IMG/VR virus record: IMGVR_UViG_3300047509_000028
Coordinates: 1 to 63,987 of that record
Source: a virus
Length of the DNA stretch: 63,987 nt
Reading direction: 5' to 3' (one strand)
Shown in pieces: positions 34,831 to 45,544 of the stretch; positions within the stretch are counted from its first letter, which is position 1, and each line of letters starts with the position of its first letter. The notes under the pieces were generated by a model that saw nothing but the letters and a program-made list of their open reading frames with translations, searched no databases and was not told where the DNA came from. Position numbers and translations under genes: made by a program.

Positions 34831-37800
34831 TGGACGGATCAGGATATAACTTACCTAGCAGCCCGTACGTACCGCCGAGTAACGTACCGGCGTTGCCGCC
34901 TGCGTACCAGCCGCGTAACTTTGATGCGCCTCCGGGGTATACGCCACAACCGGCGCAGACGTACGATCCACAGGCAGATATACAGCGGCTAGGTTTAGGC
35001 AAACCGCCTGAGCAGATGAACTTCGATCCTGCGTTAGACGGGTCGGGAAACTACAATGTGCGGGATGAAAGCCATCCAGATTCTATCTACGCTAAGCATT
35101 TAGCGAATGGCGGCCAACCACCAGATACAATAAACGACTGGTACGCTAAAGCCAAAGCGATGAAAGGGTCGGATTTAGACGACAAAGAACAAGACGCACT
35201 AGCGGGTAATTATAGGAATCAACTAGAGAAGTTTTACTTAGACCGTGGCGCTAAACCAGCGTTTATTAAAGGGACTTTATCACTGTTCGATAAAGGCTTA
35301 CCCGCATGGAAGAAGTCGGTTACGCCCGCAGAGGCTACGGCTACCAAAAATACAGATAGCCCATTAACTACATTCGGCTACGAAGCGGAAAACAAAACTG
35401 TATACGGAATACCCTCCGATCTAGCGCAGATAGCTTCTGGTGGGGCAGAGTTAGCTGAAAAAACGGTGAATGCTCCGGCTAGATACGGTACTGAACTTTA
35501 TAACTACTTCACTGGGGGTAATCGCGTAGCTCCGCAAACACATGCGATATCTGACATTCTAGGCAATATAGCGAATCCGGCGTTAGGCGGAGCAGGGGCT
35601 AGCGCACAAGATTACGCTACGCAGCAAACTAAAGCTGTAATGGGCGCAAACTATAACGATCCGCAGTACGCTAAATTGCGGGCAGACCTAACTGCGCAGA
35701 ATATGGCGAAAGCTACAGGTACGCAGGCTCCCGCGATAGCGGGCGGGGCCGGATTACCAGCGGGGTATGCTCCTACTAATACGCCGTTACCCGAGCGGTC
35801 TTTAGGTAACATAGAAGAATTGACTAGAGAAAGAAACGCAGCGACGAATCCTATATCGTCTGCGGGTGGTGATCTAGCAGGTACGTTAGCCGAGATATTC
35901 CTAACGCGGAAAATACCCGCGCTAAAAGGAATGAATCCGTCTACGTACTGGAAAATAGTAGCGCCGTTATTAGCGGCACAGACGGGAACTGAAACGGCTA
36001 GAGAGCAAGTGGGTACGCCGCAAGGTGTTAGTATGGGGCAGTTAGCGGCAGACTACCCTGTAGATACCGCTATGAATCTAGCGGGAACGCATCTACCAGT
36101 TAAGAGCGGTACGATACGCGCATTATCAGGTGCGGGCATAGGTGCTGTTGAGTCTGCGGTGAGAGGACTTATAGATAAAGCAGTAAATCCAGATCAGAAT
36201 ACCGGCTCCCCATATGCAGGAATGGGGCCGCAAGCTACGTTAATGGCGATCATGGCGGCTTTGTCTAAGGCTCCCATAGGAGGGGCGAAGCCGCTGAAAG
36301 GCGGTAAAACTGATACCACGCAAACTACGAATACCGTAACGCCCCCGCCAGCAGGCGGCGCAGGTGGTACAGTAGAACCACAAGCTGCGCAGCCCGCAGC
36401 AGGCTTACCTACGTCCATTACGGAAGCACCGGGAGCGGGCATAGCGGGTAAGGCGTACACAGACTTAGAAGATACGTCGATAGACAAAACTGCAAAGCGT
36501 GAAGCTGCAATTAAGAAAACATTAGGCGCAGCGAAGGCAACCCCACAAGGCGTTATTCATGCAGCAGCTACGCTTGCGCAGAAGTACGCAGGCGAAACAT
36601 GGGCGGATATGTCCGCAGAGCAACGCGCTAACTTAACGGCTACCGTAGCGCAAAAGATACATGGAGCAGGCGAAGCATCACCGCCTATTTATGCAGTCGA
36701 AGGGACACAGGAAGCAATTAACGCAATACGTGATGCAGCAAAACCCGCACCAGCGCCAGCACCGACAGCCCCAGCCGGGGGCGAAACCGCGATGCCTGCG
36801 GACGTGGCGGCGGCGGTGGGCGGTACTCAGGTTCCCGGCACAGTCGAACCGGCTCCTGCGAGCGCTGGCGAAGCTCCTGCGGCCCCTGCGCCGGTCGATC
36901 CCGGCACGGCGGAAGCCCTGCGCGCGTTACCCCATGTAGACCCGAACGCGAAAGATAGTAATGGGCCAGTAGCAAAGAAATATGCTCCGCAGATTGCCGC
37001 ATTAGGGCATGATCCTAGCCAGATATCAAAAGCGCAAGCGGGTTATATCTTAGGGCATTCGTTAACCGCTGAACAGTTACAGGGTGTGCTGCACACTCCG
37101 GGGGAAGCACCGGGACAGGCCGCACCTGCACATGTGGCAGACGAGATACATAGCGTATTAAATGATGCGAACAATGAACCTACTACGGTAAAAGGACAGG
37201 GCGATAAGTTAGCTAAGACGGTCGCTAAGATAAAAGCGGCGCAGAATAAGCAGGCAGCTAGAACGACACAACAAGCGGTCAACCCGCTAACAGCACGTCC
37301 AGAACCTATCGTCTTGCCCCCCGGCCCGGATGCCGAACGTACTAACGTCGGCGGTAGTACAGCTAGGAAAGGAACGAAAGCGCAGCTTGCGAGGCAGGAA
37401 GCGATTAACAAGGCGGCGGATGCAGCGGATGCCGCCGAGAAGTTTAAGCCTATAGCGCAGCAGTATTTCCAGAATTTCACGGAGAACCTGAATAGGGGTA
37501 ACTTACCGTACTTCCAAGAATTACGAACACGCTGGCGGAAAGGAGAATTTAATTCGCCGGATCAACGCGAACAACAGCTTCAAGATGCGTTTAAGCAGGA
37601 ACAAGAAATAGCATCTAAGCCTTTAGTTAAGACGAAGCCTAGTAACGTACTGACGACGAAACAAGCGCATGGCGGCTTACTTACCAAGAAAGGTGTCACT
37701 GCGTCCGAAGCACCGAAGCCCGCAGATACCAGCCCGAAAATGTCTGACTTGCTCGCAAAGAAGGGTAAAGGGTTAACTAAGAGCGATTCTGAGACAATCG

Positions 37801-40800
37801 CTAAGGCCAAGATGATCGCAGGCGTTCTGAAAGGCTACGGACATACAGACGAAGCCATAGGGAAAATGAGCGTACAGGAAGCGGCTGATGCAATGGATAA
37901 GGAGTTTCAAGGAACGAAAGGGAAGCCAGCGGAGAAACCTACGCCCCCAAAAACGGAAGCCTCCGCACCAAAAGCGGAGGCGCAACAGGAAAAGGTAAGC
38001 CTAAAAAATAAACTTGCGCTGATTACGAAAGACGAAAACTTAACTCCGAAGCAGGCGGGCGATCTTATACGCGCAGTGGAAACGGCACAACAAGGCAATC
38101 ATGAAGCACTTAATGACGTACTGGCAGAACACGCCTTTGATAAGTCGTTAACTAAAGCAATTAAGAAACTCGCACAAGAAGATTACGTTTCTCCGCGCGA
38201 GCAGTCCAAAGCTCAAATACGTGCGTTAGACGAAGAAGCAGCTAGAGGTAAAGAAGGACTAGATGCCGACGAAAATCTTGCCCCGCGTGAAGCGTCGGAA
38301 GTAAGTGATGTAACACAACCAATGGAGTTGCGATTTGCAAAAGAGGAAGAACTAGGGGAAGAATTAAGCAACGAGCCGACTCCGCAACATATTCAATCTA
38401 AGATAGACGATATCAACGAGCGCGCTAGAGCGGGGATACTAACCTACGAAGATGCGCGTACGCAGATACGCGAACTACGCGAAGAAGCACAGGCCGAAAA
38501 CCAGCGCGGTAGCGAGGGGGTACAATCCCGTCTTTACCGTATGGAACGGAATAGCGACGAAGGCTCAAAGCCTGCTATCCGCATGGCGCAGTGGTTACTT
38601 AAGAATAACCCGAACCTAGCGAAAGGTTTAGGTATAGGGCTGAAACATATGTCCGAAGCGGGCAGGTATATTCCTGACCGCGCTTTAGCGTTCATTGCTA
38701 AAAGTGGGGTAGGAGTGCGTACTATTATTCACGAGATACTGCACCATACAGAGAAGATGCTACCCCCGGATATTCAGGAACGCATACGTGCGGAGTACAC
38801 CGCGCGGCTGCTAAATAAGCAGAAACAGGCGGAGACCACCAATAACGAAGCCTTGAAAGGTTATCTAGATGCGGTGCGTACGAACCTAATCCATCCTACG
38901 GAGGAAAACCGTAAAGCAGCTTTAGAGTTTATAACTAATAAATCTGTTGATCCGAAAGAGTATAAGTATCTCGATCCTTCCGAGTACTGGGCGGAAACAG
39001 GCTCGGGCATCTTACGCCGCAACCACGAGGCGGGTTCGTGGATCGGCAAAGCGCGTAATTGGATACAAGAGTATACAGAACACGCAAAAGCCGTTTTAGG
39101 ACTGGATAGCGATTCCGCTGTTTACAAAGGGCTTAAGAGCTTAACCGCTTCCGAAGGCGAAGCGCTTTCTACGCGGCAACTTAATAAGTCTGAGGCTTCA
39201 CAGGCCAGCCTAGAAAATAAAGACCCTAGTGAATACACCGATAAGGACGTAGAGGAATTAAACAAGGAACAAAAGTCTGAGCCTATCTTGAACCGCTCCG
39301 CAGTCGGCAACGTACAGAAGGTAGTGGAATATCTAGCCAATAAGCGCGAAGGTATCGCGCAGACTATGTATGCACTTACACGCGGCGGAGTGAAAGTAAC
39401 CGATAGTAACAACATATTTAGTCGGTTCTATAACTACGAGGGTCTAAAGCTAGAGCATAATTATATCGACGACGCCGAGGTATACAACCCGCTAAATAAC
39501 TTCGTGCATGGCGAATACGCTAAAACACACGGCACGCCGCAAGAGTACATGAATGACGTGAACGATTGGTTCAGGGCGAGAATGTGGTTGGATCATGCCC
39601 ATTACTTATGGACGCGCGATGTACCATTAAAAGAAGGCCAAGAAGTTGTTAGGCAGGGACTACTAGAGGACTTGCTAGACAACAAGACAAGCCCCGAAGC
39701 GAAGCGTATTGCACAAAATAGGATCGCGGAGAAGTACGCGGCTACACCAGAACGTGAGTACATGATAAAGAACGGCGTGCCGGTAGATAAACTAGAAGCG
39801 ACTCTTAGCACACTCGCTAAGAAGGGCATGGACGAGAAAAGCTTAAAGCCATTGAACGATATGATGCAGCCCGTACGTGACCGTACGACGCAGCGCAGAA
39901 TCGCATCCGGCGAATTATCGCAAGAAGATATACGTCTACGGGACTCTGTAGGCGACAAGTGGTATGTACCATTGAAAGGGCCGCCAGACGGCGTACGCGA
40001 TAACCAGAACCAAGATATCATATCGCAAGGCATTAACACCCGTCGATATTCCGAGCAGATACAGATAGCAGAAGGCCGCAAGTCGGAAGCGGAAAAGCCA
40101 TTCTATCGGCTGATTATGGATATGCACCGCGCTGGCGAACGGCAAGCGATGCACCCGGTTACGGAAACTATTTATAATGCGATGCTGGATGCGAACGATA
40201 GAATAGACGAGCTACAGCCGAAGCTGGATAAGTTGCGCGCTGCGCGCAATGCCGGGACTATGACGCAAGCAGAGTATGCAGAGAAAGCAAAGCCGCTTAA
40301 GCAACAGCTACTAGACCTACGTAATGCGTCTGGTAAAATAAGCGTATATAAAGGTAACTTGGCTAGAGGGTTTACCGATGAAGCCGGTACGGAAACGCCG
40401 ACCCTACCAGTTGGCCGGTACGATGTAGTTTATAATGACGGCGATACGCACTACGTTATGGGGCTACACGCAGATAGCCAGCTATTACGCGGACTTGTTT
40501 TGCAGTCTCAGACAGTCGTACCCGTAGCGCCAGTGAGGGCGATTGGCGCAGCTACCAACGCATTTGCGCGCATTGCTACCTCAGTGAATATACCGTGGGA
40601 TACCTTAGTGCAGTTCCCGCGCCAGTGGACATTTACGCCGTTGTTGCTTGCTACGGCGAAGTTCGATAACCCATTACAGGGCGCAGCGTTCATAGCGAAG
40701 AATACGGTAAACAATATCAAGATGCTTGGGGCCATACGCAGCATCCCCGCGCGCATGATGGGAGACTTAGCCGCACTAAAAGAATACGCCGCACAGAATC

Positions 40801-42260
40801 CTAATTCCCCCGCCGCATGGGTAGCGGACTACGAAGCACATGGCGGGCGTATAGGACATACGTTAGGCTTTAACCAGAGTAATGCAGAACGGTTGTTTTT
40901 AAATAAGTTCTCCGATATCGACTATACGAAACTAAGTGCGATAAAGCAATTTCCAGAAGCAGTATGGCAGCGTATAGTAAAATACTCAGGCGCTTATCTT
41001 TCGGCGTTGGATACGTTTACTCGCGCAGGATCATATAAGACCCTAGTAGACTCAGGAGTAGAACCGACACAGGCGGCGGCAGACGTGCGCGCAACACTGG
41101 ATTACTCTACCGCAGGACGGTGGAGCGGTACGATGAATAGTCTGTTCGCGTTTAGTCGCACAGGTCTTACGTCGCTGGATGCTGCACGTCGCGCATTTGT
41201 TAGCCCCGAAGGTAAGTTCGATTACGTTAAATTCGGTAAGTGGCAGGGGTTCTTAGGGGCCGTAGGCGCAGGAATCGCATACCCACTAATGAATGCGTTG
41301 TTGGGTAAAGATGAGGACGGCAAAGACCGTATGGCGAAAATCGCGCCTGATACACTAACGCAGCAATTCGTTATGCCAATTGGGGATAAGGTGATTAAAA
41401 TACCCATCGGGCAGGGCTTGCCACAGATGATGCTAGCCCCCGGTATATTGGCCGGGGCGGTCATGCACGGACACATGACGTTCAAGGAAGCGGTAGACGC
41501 ATACAAGGAAACGCTACGCCGTAATACGCCGCGCCCGTTGCAGCCGGGGCGCGTTGCAGGGCATTCCCCTATGCAGATCATAGCAGCGTCGGCGTTAGGC
41601 TTAACTCCTACGTTAGCGTCACCGCCTGCGGAAATGAATGCGAATGTCAACGCATTTGGACTACCGATCCATACGGAGCACTATGATCCGAAGCTACCTA
41701 TGTCGGAACAAGGTATGAAGAATACCCCGCAGGAGTTTAAAGATATCGCTCGCTGGATGCACAATACCGCACACTACGACGTATTCCCCGAGGACGTGCG
41801 CTATATTGCGCAGGCGTATGGCGGTTCGATGGTGAATAGCATTATACGTGCAGCGGTAAGTGATCGTCCATTCTTGGATCAGGGCGAACAGCCAATAGAT
41901 ACAGGATTGCTTAGCAAGGCAATCAGTAATGACGAGCAGTTCTATCTAAGCAGGAAACTGCATTCCACGATAGAAGATTTGCAGGATAACGGGCAACGGT
42001 ACAATACTCTTATTGCGCGGGCAGAAGCGGATGGGGCGAGTAAGGAAGAAGCGAAAGCAAAAGCGGATCAAGTGAAAAACTCAGACCCGGAATTTAAGCA
42101 GGGGCTTGATGCGTACGATAAACTTAATTCGGCGCAGATGAAATACTATAAAGACTTATCCGCTATGCGGAAAGATAAGATGCTAAGCGACGAGCGTAAA
42201 GCGATACTACGTAAGCAGTACGATAGTACATTACGTAAAGTACTAGAAGCGACACAATAA
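34830..42260 (+). CDS. Giant polyvalent internal virion protein with zincin motif
   Basis: 2476 residues. The Pro-rich N-terminus is followed by helical and Ala/Pro-rich regions (about 500-850, with PAPAPAPTAPAGG-type linkers) and Lys/Glu-rich coiled coils. VRTIIHEILHHTEKM near 1300 is an HExxH metallopeptidase motif. The C-terminal 400 residues, with SPPAEMNANVNAFG and MPIGDKVIKIPIGQG, resemble domains of the large polyvalent proteins (LPD type) of podoviruses. Such proteins are packaged in the head and ejected with DNA. The protease may act on virion or host proteins. Confidence 0.7.
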   Translation: MDGSGYNLPSSPYVPPSNVPALPPAYQPRNFDAPPGYTPQPAQTYDPQADIQRLGLGKPPEQMNFDPALDGSGNYNVRDESHPDSIYAKHLANGGQPPDTINDWYAKAKAMKGSDLDDKEQDALAGNYRNQLEKFYLDRGAKPAFIKGTLSLFDKGLPAWKKSVTPAEATATKNTDSPLTTFGYEAENKTVYGIPSDLAQIASGGAELAEKTVNAPARYGTELYNYFTGGNRVAPQTHAISDILGNIANPALGGAGASAQDYATQQTKAVMGANYNDPQYAKLRADLTAQNMAKATGTQAPAIAGGAGLPAGYAPTNTPLPERSLGNIEELTRERNAATNPISSAGGDLAGTLAEIFLTRKIPALKGMNPSTYWKIVAPLLAAQTGTETAREQVGTPQGVSMGQLAADYPVDTAMNLAGTHLPVKSGTIRALSGAGIGAVESAVRGLIDKAVNPDQNTGSPYAGMGPQATLMAIMAALSKAPIGGAKPLKGGKTDTTQTTNTVTPPPAGGAGGTVEPQAAQPAAGLPTSITEAPGAGIAGKAYTDLEDTSIDKTAKREAAIKKTLGAAKATPQGVIHAAATLAQKYAGETWADMSAEQRANLTATVAQKIHGAGEASPPIYAVEGTQEAINAIRDAAKPAPAPAPTAPAGGETAMPADVAAAVGGTQVPGTVEPAPASAGEAPAAPAPVDPGTAEALRALPHVDPNAKDSNGPVAKKYAPQIAALGHDPSQISKAQAGYILGHSLTAEQLQGVLHTPGEAPGQAAPAHVADEIHSVLNDANNEPTTVKGQGDKLAKTVAKIKAAQNKQAARTTQQAVNPLTARPEPIVLPPGPDAERTNVGGSTARKGTKAQLARQEAINKAADAADAAEKFKPIAQQYFQNFTENLNRGNLPYFQELRTRWRKGEFNSPDQREQQLQDAFKQEQEIASKPLVKTKPSNVLTTKQAHGGLLTKKGVTASEAPKPADTSPKMSDLLAKKGKGLTKSDSETIAKAKMIAGVLKGYGHTDEAIGKMSVQEAADAMDKEFQGTKGKPAEKPTPPKTEASAPKAEAQQEKVSLKNKLALITKDENLTPKQAGDLIRAVETAQQGNHEALNDVLAEHAFDKSLTKAIKKLAQEDYVSPREQSKAQIRALDEEAARGKEGLDADENLAPREASEVSDVTQPMELRFAKEEELGEELSNEPTPQHIQSKIDDINERARAGILTYEDARTQIRELREEAQAENQRGSEGVQSRLYRMERNSDEGSKPAIRMAQWLLKNNPNLAKGLGIGLKHMSEAGRYIPDRALAFIAKSGVGVRTIIHEILHHTEKMLPPDIQERIRAEYTARLLNKQKQAETTNNEALKGYLDAVRTNLIHPTEENRKAALEFITNKSVDPKEYKYLDPSEYWAETGSGILRRNHEAGSWIGKARNWIQEYTEHAKAVLGLDSDSAVYKGLKSLTASEGEALSTRQLNKSEASQASLENKDPSEYTDKDVEELNKEQKSEPILNRSAVGNVQKVVEYLANKREGIAQTMYALTRGGVKVTDSNNIFSRFYNYEGLKLEHNYIDDAEVYNPLNNFVHGEYAKTHGTPQEYMNDVNDWFRARMWLDHAHYLWTRDVPLKEGQEVVRQGLLEDLLDNKTSPEAKRIAQNRIAEKYAATPEREYMIKNGVPVDKLEATLSTLAKKGMDEKSLKPLNDMMQPVRDRTTQRRIASGELSQEDIRLRDSVGDKWYVPLKGPPDGVRDNQNQDIISQGINTRRYSEQIQIAEGRKSEAEKPFYRLIMDMHRAGERQAMHPVTETIYNAMLDANDRIDELQPKLDKLRAARNAGTMTQAEYAEKAKPLKQQLLDLRNASGKISVYKGNLARGFTDEAGTETPTLPVGRYDVVYNDGDTHYVMGLHADSQLLRGLVLQSQTVVPVAPVRAIGAATNAFARIATSVNIPWDTLVQFPRQWTFTPLLLATAKFDNPLQGAAFIAKNTVNNIKMLGAIRSIPARMMGDLAALKEYAAQNPNSPAAWVADYEAHGGRIGHTLGFNQSNAERLFLNKFSDIDYTKLSAIKQFPEAVWQRIVKYSGAYLSALDTFTRAGSYKTLVDSGVEPTQAAADVRATLDYSTAGRWSGTMNSLFAFSRTGLTSLDAARRAFVSPEGKFDYVKFGKWQGFLGAVGAGIAYPLMNALLGKDEDGKDRMAKIAPDTLTQQFVMPIGDKVIKIPIGQGLPQMMLAPGILAGAVMHGHMTFKEAVDAYKETLRRNTPRPLQPGRVAGHSPMQIIAASALGLTPTLASPPAEMNANVNAFGLPIHTEHYDPKLPMSEQGMKNTPQEFKDIARWMHNTAHYDVFPEDVRYIAQAYGGSMVNSIIRAAVSDRPFLDQGEQPIDTGLLSKAISNDEQFYLSRKLHSTIEDLQDNGQRYNTLIARAEADGASKEEAKAKADQVKNSDPEFKQGLDAYDKLNSAQMKYYKDLSAMRKDKMLSDERKAILRKQYDSTLRKVLEATQ

Positions 42261-42265
42261 AAAAA

Positions 42266-42288
42266 GGGCTAGCTTATTAGGCTAGCCC
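42266..42288 (-). terminator. Rho-independent terminator of the leftward replication block
   Basis: A perfect 8-bp stem GGGCTAGC / GCTAGCCC with a 7-base loop. Read leftward it is followed by TTTTTTATTG, so it terminates transcripts ending with the primase-helicase gene. For rightward transcripts there is no T-run, though the stem could stabilise the 3' end of the giant gene. Confidence 0.85.
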
Positions 42289-42308
42289 AAAGGCGGGGTA
42301 GGGCCAAC

Positions 42309-45257
42309 TCACCCCGCCGCAGCATTCGGTTCGTCTGTATCTTCAATCACTAAATGCGCTAACTTCGGATTGTTCATGTCGATCTTCCAGCATCGGCAGT
42401 TCACTGCTGGTAGCTGTGTGCCTGTGGTTAACCGGAATTGCTGGTTATCTCTTACAATAATACCGTCCTTTAATAATCCCTGTCGCATCCATGATGGGTC
42501 TATATTGTGCGTTCTACAATAGTCGCGTACTGCCGAGATAGACACATGGGCGAATGTAGGACTGCCATTCACGTAATCAAGACGTGCCTTAATAGAGTGC
42601 ATATTACCGTTCATGGCTCCCAAGTCTACTAAGCCGTTATTCATACGTAGCAGTGACGACAGATTCGCATTGAAGAATTCGCCCAAGCACGATACTGGAT
42701 CGGATGCTGATGCGGCTATTTGCTCGCGCACTTTAGGTAGTTCTATGTTAAGGATGCGCATTACTAGTGCCTCTGCATCGTAGTTATGCAGGTGAAGTAT
42801 GTCCCTGCTAATCTTTCCGGCTACCAGTACACACGCCAAGTACGCACAACAAAACCGCTCGTAAGGCCGAAACCCTGCTTTTTTATCTAGAGCGACTATC
42901 GTACGCGCAAGGGCGTTGCGAATGGCGGCAGCACGGGGAAGTAGGTACTTTACAAATTCTCTACCGGCATGTCCGTAGTTATTTCGCAGCAAGGATATGC
43001 AGGCGTCTACGTGTGCTTTCCATTTTGCGTCTGCCGGGATTACATTCACTTCAAATGTCCTAGAGCCTTCGGCACCGTACCCTTTACGATTCGCGGTATA
43101 CTTATCAAGTACACTAGTGTTACTGGTACAGACAACAACTGTACCCCATGTTGTTTCGTTGACTTTGTTTTGTCCGTCCTGATTCGCGCGTGTTTTACCG
43201 CGCCCGCCTGTGAAAGCTAGAACAAAGTCGGATATGTTTTTCGGCTCCATATTGGTTATTTCGTCGAACGCAACAGCTACGCTATTTAGGTATCCTATTG
43301 TATTGAACGATGATATAACGGTGTCGTCTGTACGAAGCCTACTTTCTGCCGGTATCCCAAAAACACTAGACATTACTTTCAGCGCTGTAGACTTACCTGC
43401 GCCTCTATCGCCCATCATGTTATAAAGCATACCATTGTATTCAGTAAACCCAAACAACGCTGCTGCGAAACCTGTTAGGGCCGCAAGAATGTAGGGGTCT
43501 GAATCCGGCATTTTTTCGTAGACCGCAAACCCTTTTTTCCAATCCTCTAGCGTGCCTTTTGTTTCTACGCACGTTATGGGGGGCAGTGCTTTTTCATCAT
43601 CGCCGCTTTTAGTTTTAAGATGATCGGCAACCGATCCCGGCTGCAAGTTTCCCTCGCAGTCATAGTACCCATCAGATACTACAAACTTAGGCGTAGCTGT
43701 ATTGATTTCACGCCAACCAAAATGTGAGTATTCCACTTCTGCGGCCTTATGTTTTTGTAAGTAAATTACGTAGTCTACCATGTACTTAGATACTGAGGCA
43801 GACTTCCCATAATCAGGCACAACCCCTTTTGTATTCATAAACCTGTTGAGGGATTTATTGTCCGCTAACAGTTCGTTGGGCAGTCTAAACTTGCGAAGCC
43901 CATCTTTCGGAAGCCATAGGTGAATCTCCATACCCTCGTTCTCAAGGCTTTCGGTACGGAACCGGCGGGTGGGATACATATCGTATTCATATACCTTTTC
44001 AATTACTTCCGTCCATTCCCCGCTGACGGCATCTTTTTGCTTCTTGTGCATGTAGACTCCGCCGTTTTCCCCACGGAAGTAAGGAGTAGGCGGTATCGGT
44101 ATGCTGACACGTTCTATTTCTACGTTACCTTCTTCGTCCTTAACTTCTATATCACGTACTTCTATATCTGTTCTTTCGCGTGCCAGCGTAGACGTATGGA
44201 TAGGCGACTTGACAGTAGCAGCGAACGGGCATCCCTCGCAACGTGCCGGATCAATCCCACGGAAGCGCTCGCAGGTGGTAGGGCCGTTCTGCGCCTCGCG
44301 TACCTGCTGGTACTTCGCGTAGGTTTCTTCGCCGCTATAGTCTGGATGCTTACTAGATAATGCGTGCGCAAGCGCAACGCCTGATACTTCCGTACCGTCG
44401 CTACTCGTATGGAATAGATGCGGCACAAGTCCTAGCATAGCGTACCATTCCGGTTCGCCTGCTGTTTCCGAGTGCGTTAGGTATTCTTTAACCCAATTGC
44501 AGTTACGCGCTACGAGCGAGATATCTACAGGCGCAGACTGCATCGCTTCTGTAGGTTTAACCCCGGATAGTCCCGCAGGTTCCTCTATACTAGCGCCAGT
44601 AAGGGCAGTTAGCTTAGCGTAAAACTCTCCGAAGTCTACTACGTCATCCGACCACTGGATAATGCTAACTGGGGTTAGTTCACCGTTCTTAAGGTTGAAG
44701 GATGCGGGGATGCGCAATACGCCTGCACTATCTGCTACGCGCGATCCATCCGCTACGACTCGTGGTTCTATTAGCGGTATGACGCGCTTAAAGCGACCCG
44801 CTGCTTCCATCCATTTATCGGACGGTATGCCCGCTGCCATCGGCCAATAGACATGCAAGCCGAAGCCGCTATCGACAATAATAGGGTCGGGCAAGTTAAA
44901 CGCTTTCGCTACGTTGTTTACGCCTATTAAGGCTTCTTCTTTCGTAGCGTAGTGATTCGGTTTACCGGGGCGCACGTCTACATCAAGTACGAAAGCTCTA
45001 GTACTACACGAATTACTTTGCACCCTAACGCGGGGTTTACTGTTCACGACTACGGAGGCTTCTTTGAGTGTGGATACCCCAAAGTAAAAATTGTATTTAG
45101 TGTAGGCTATTTTAGGCAGGAATTTACACAATTCGTCTACGTTATTGAATACCCTATGCGTAAAGTACGATTTTGGCTTCGCAGGTATTAGCCACGCGAG
45201 GCAAGGCTTCCCTTCGGTGGATAGCACTCGTTCAAAGAATTCGCGTTGTGTCTGCAC
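42309..45257 (-). CDS. Primase-helicase: AEP-type primase fused to DUF927-like helicase
   Basis: 982 residues, GTG start. The N-terminal region has the archaeo-eukaryotic primase signature: LDVDV (D92, D94) and SGFGLHVYW (S130, H135). A Cys cluster, CERFRGIDPARCEGCPF, near 335 may bind zinc or iron-sulphur. The C-terminal ATPase has Walker A GDRGAGKST near 615, Walker B VAVAFDEITN, and a sensor VVVCTSNTS, as in DUF927 helicases. It should prime and unwind at the replication fork for the split polymerase. Confidence 0.85.
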   Translation of the reverse strand: MQTQREFFERVLSTEGKPCLAWLIPAKPKSYFTHRVFNNVDELCKFLPKIAYTKYNFYFGVSTLKEASVVVNSKPRVRVQSNSCSTRAFVLDVDVRPGKPNHYATKEEALIGVNNVAKAFNLPDPIIVDSGFGLHVYWPMAAGIPSDKWMEAAGRFKRVIPLIEPRVVADGSRVADSAGVLRIPASFNLKNGELTPVSIIQWSDDVVDFGEFYAKLTALTGASIEEPAGLSGVKPTEAMQSAPVDISLVARNCNWVKEYLTHSETAGEPEWYAMLGLVPHLFHTSSDGTEVSGVALAHALSSKHPDYSGEETYAKYQQVREAQNGPTTCERFRGIDPARCEGCPFAATVKSPIHTSTLARERTDIEVRDIEVKDEEGNVEIERVSIPIPPTPYFRGENGGVYMHKKQKDAVSGEWTEVIEKVYEYDMYPTRRFRTESLENEGMEIHLWLPKDGLRKFRLPNELLADNKSLNRFMNTKGVVPDYGKSASVSKYMVDYVIYLQKHKAAEVEYSHFGWREINTATPKFVVSDGYYDCEGNLQPGSVADHLKTKSGDDEKALPPITCVETKGTLEDWKKGFAVYEKMPDSDPYILAALTGFAAALFGFTEYNGMLYNMMGDRGAGKSTALKVMSSVFGIPAESRLRTDDTVISSFNTIGYLNSVAVAFDEITNMEPKNISDFVLAFTGGRGKTRANQDGQNKVNETTWGTVVVCTSNTSVLDKYTANRKGYGAEGSRTFEVNVIPADAKWKAHVDACISLLRNNYGHAGREFVKYLLPRAAAIRNALARTIVALDKKAGFRPYERFCCAYLACVLVAGKISRDILHLHNYDAEALVMRILNIELPKVREQIAASASDPVSCLGEFFNANLSSLLRMNNGLVDLGAMNGNMHSIKARLDYVNGSPTFAHVSISAVRDYCRTHNIDPSWMRQGLLKDGIIVRDNQQFRLTTGTQLPAVNCRCWKIDMNNPKLAHLVIEDTDEPNAAAG

Positions 45258-45265
45258 ATTGGCCC

Positions 45266-45544
45266 TTATTGGTACTTGGCAAACATTGTTTTAAGAGTTT
45301 CGTTTTTTGTGTCTTGCGTAAGCCCTTCCTGCAAAGGAAGTAACTTATCCTCTATTAACTTATCAATTGTGTCCAACGCATTTATAAGTATGTTACTTAC
45401 CATCTTGTATGGCTTCGCATCTTCTCCTTTACGGATGATGATATAGATTGTAGTGTAATGAAGTTCGGTGACAGCCGATAACGCGCGCACGTTTAATTGT
45501 GCGCGCTTAAGCGTTTCTTTAATTCTATCGGCTAGGTTTAGCAT
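45266..45544 (-). CDS. Small helix-turn-helix protein
   Basis: 92 residues. LKRAQLNVRALSAVTELHYT then TIYIIIRKGEDAKPY fits a Cro/CI-type helix-turn-helix with the recognition helix near 27-38. It lies between the primase and the SSB-like gene, so it may be a replication accessory or early regulator. The stop and start codons of both neighbours are close, implying one operon. Confidence 0.6.
   Translation of the reverse strand: MLNLADRIKETLKRAQLNVRALSAVTELHYTTIYIIIRKGEDAKPYKMVSNILINALDTIDKLIEDKLLPLQEGLTQDTKNETLKTMFAKYQ

Noticed and set aside
36661-36939. Out-of-frame ORFs inside the giant gene
   Set aside because: Arg/Pro-rich products caused by GC-rich codons of the Ala/Pro linker; no starts or ribosome sites.
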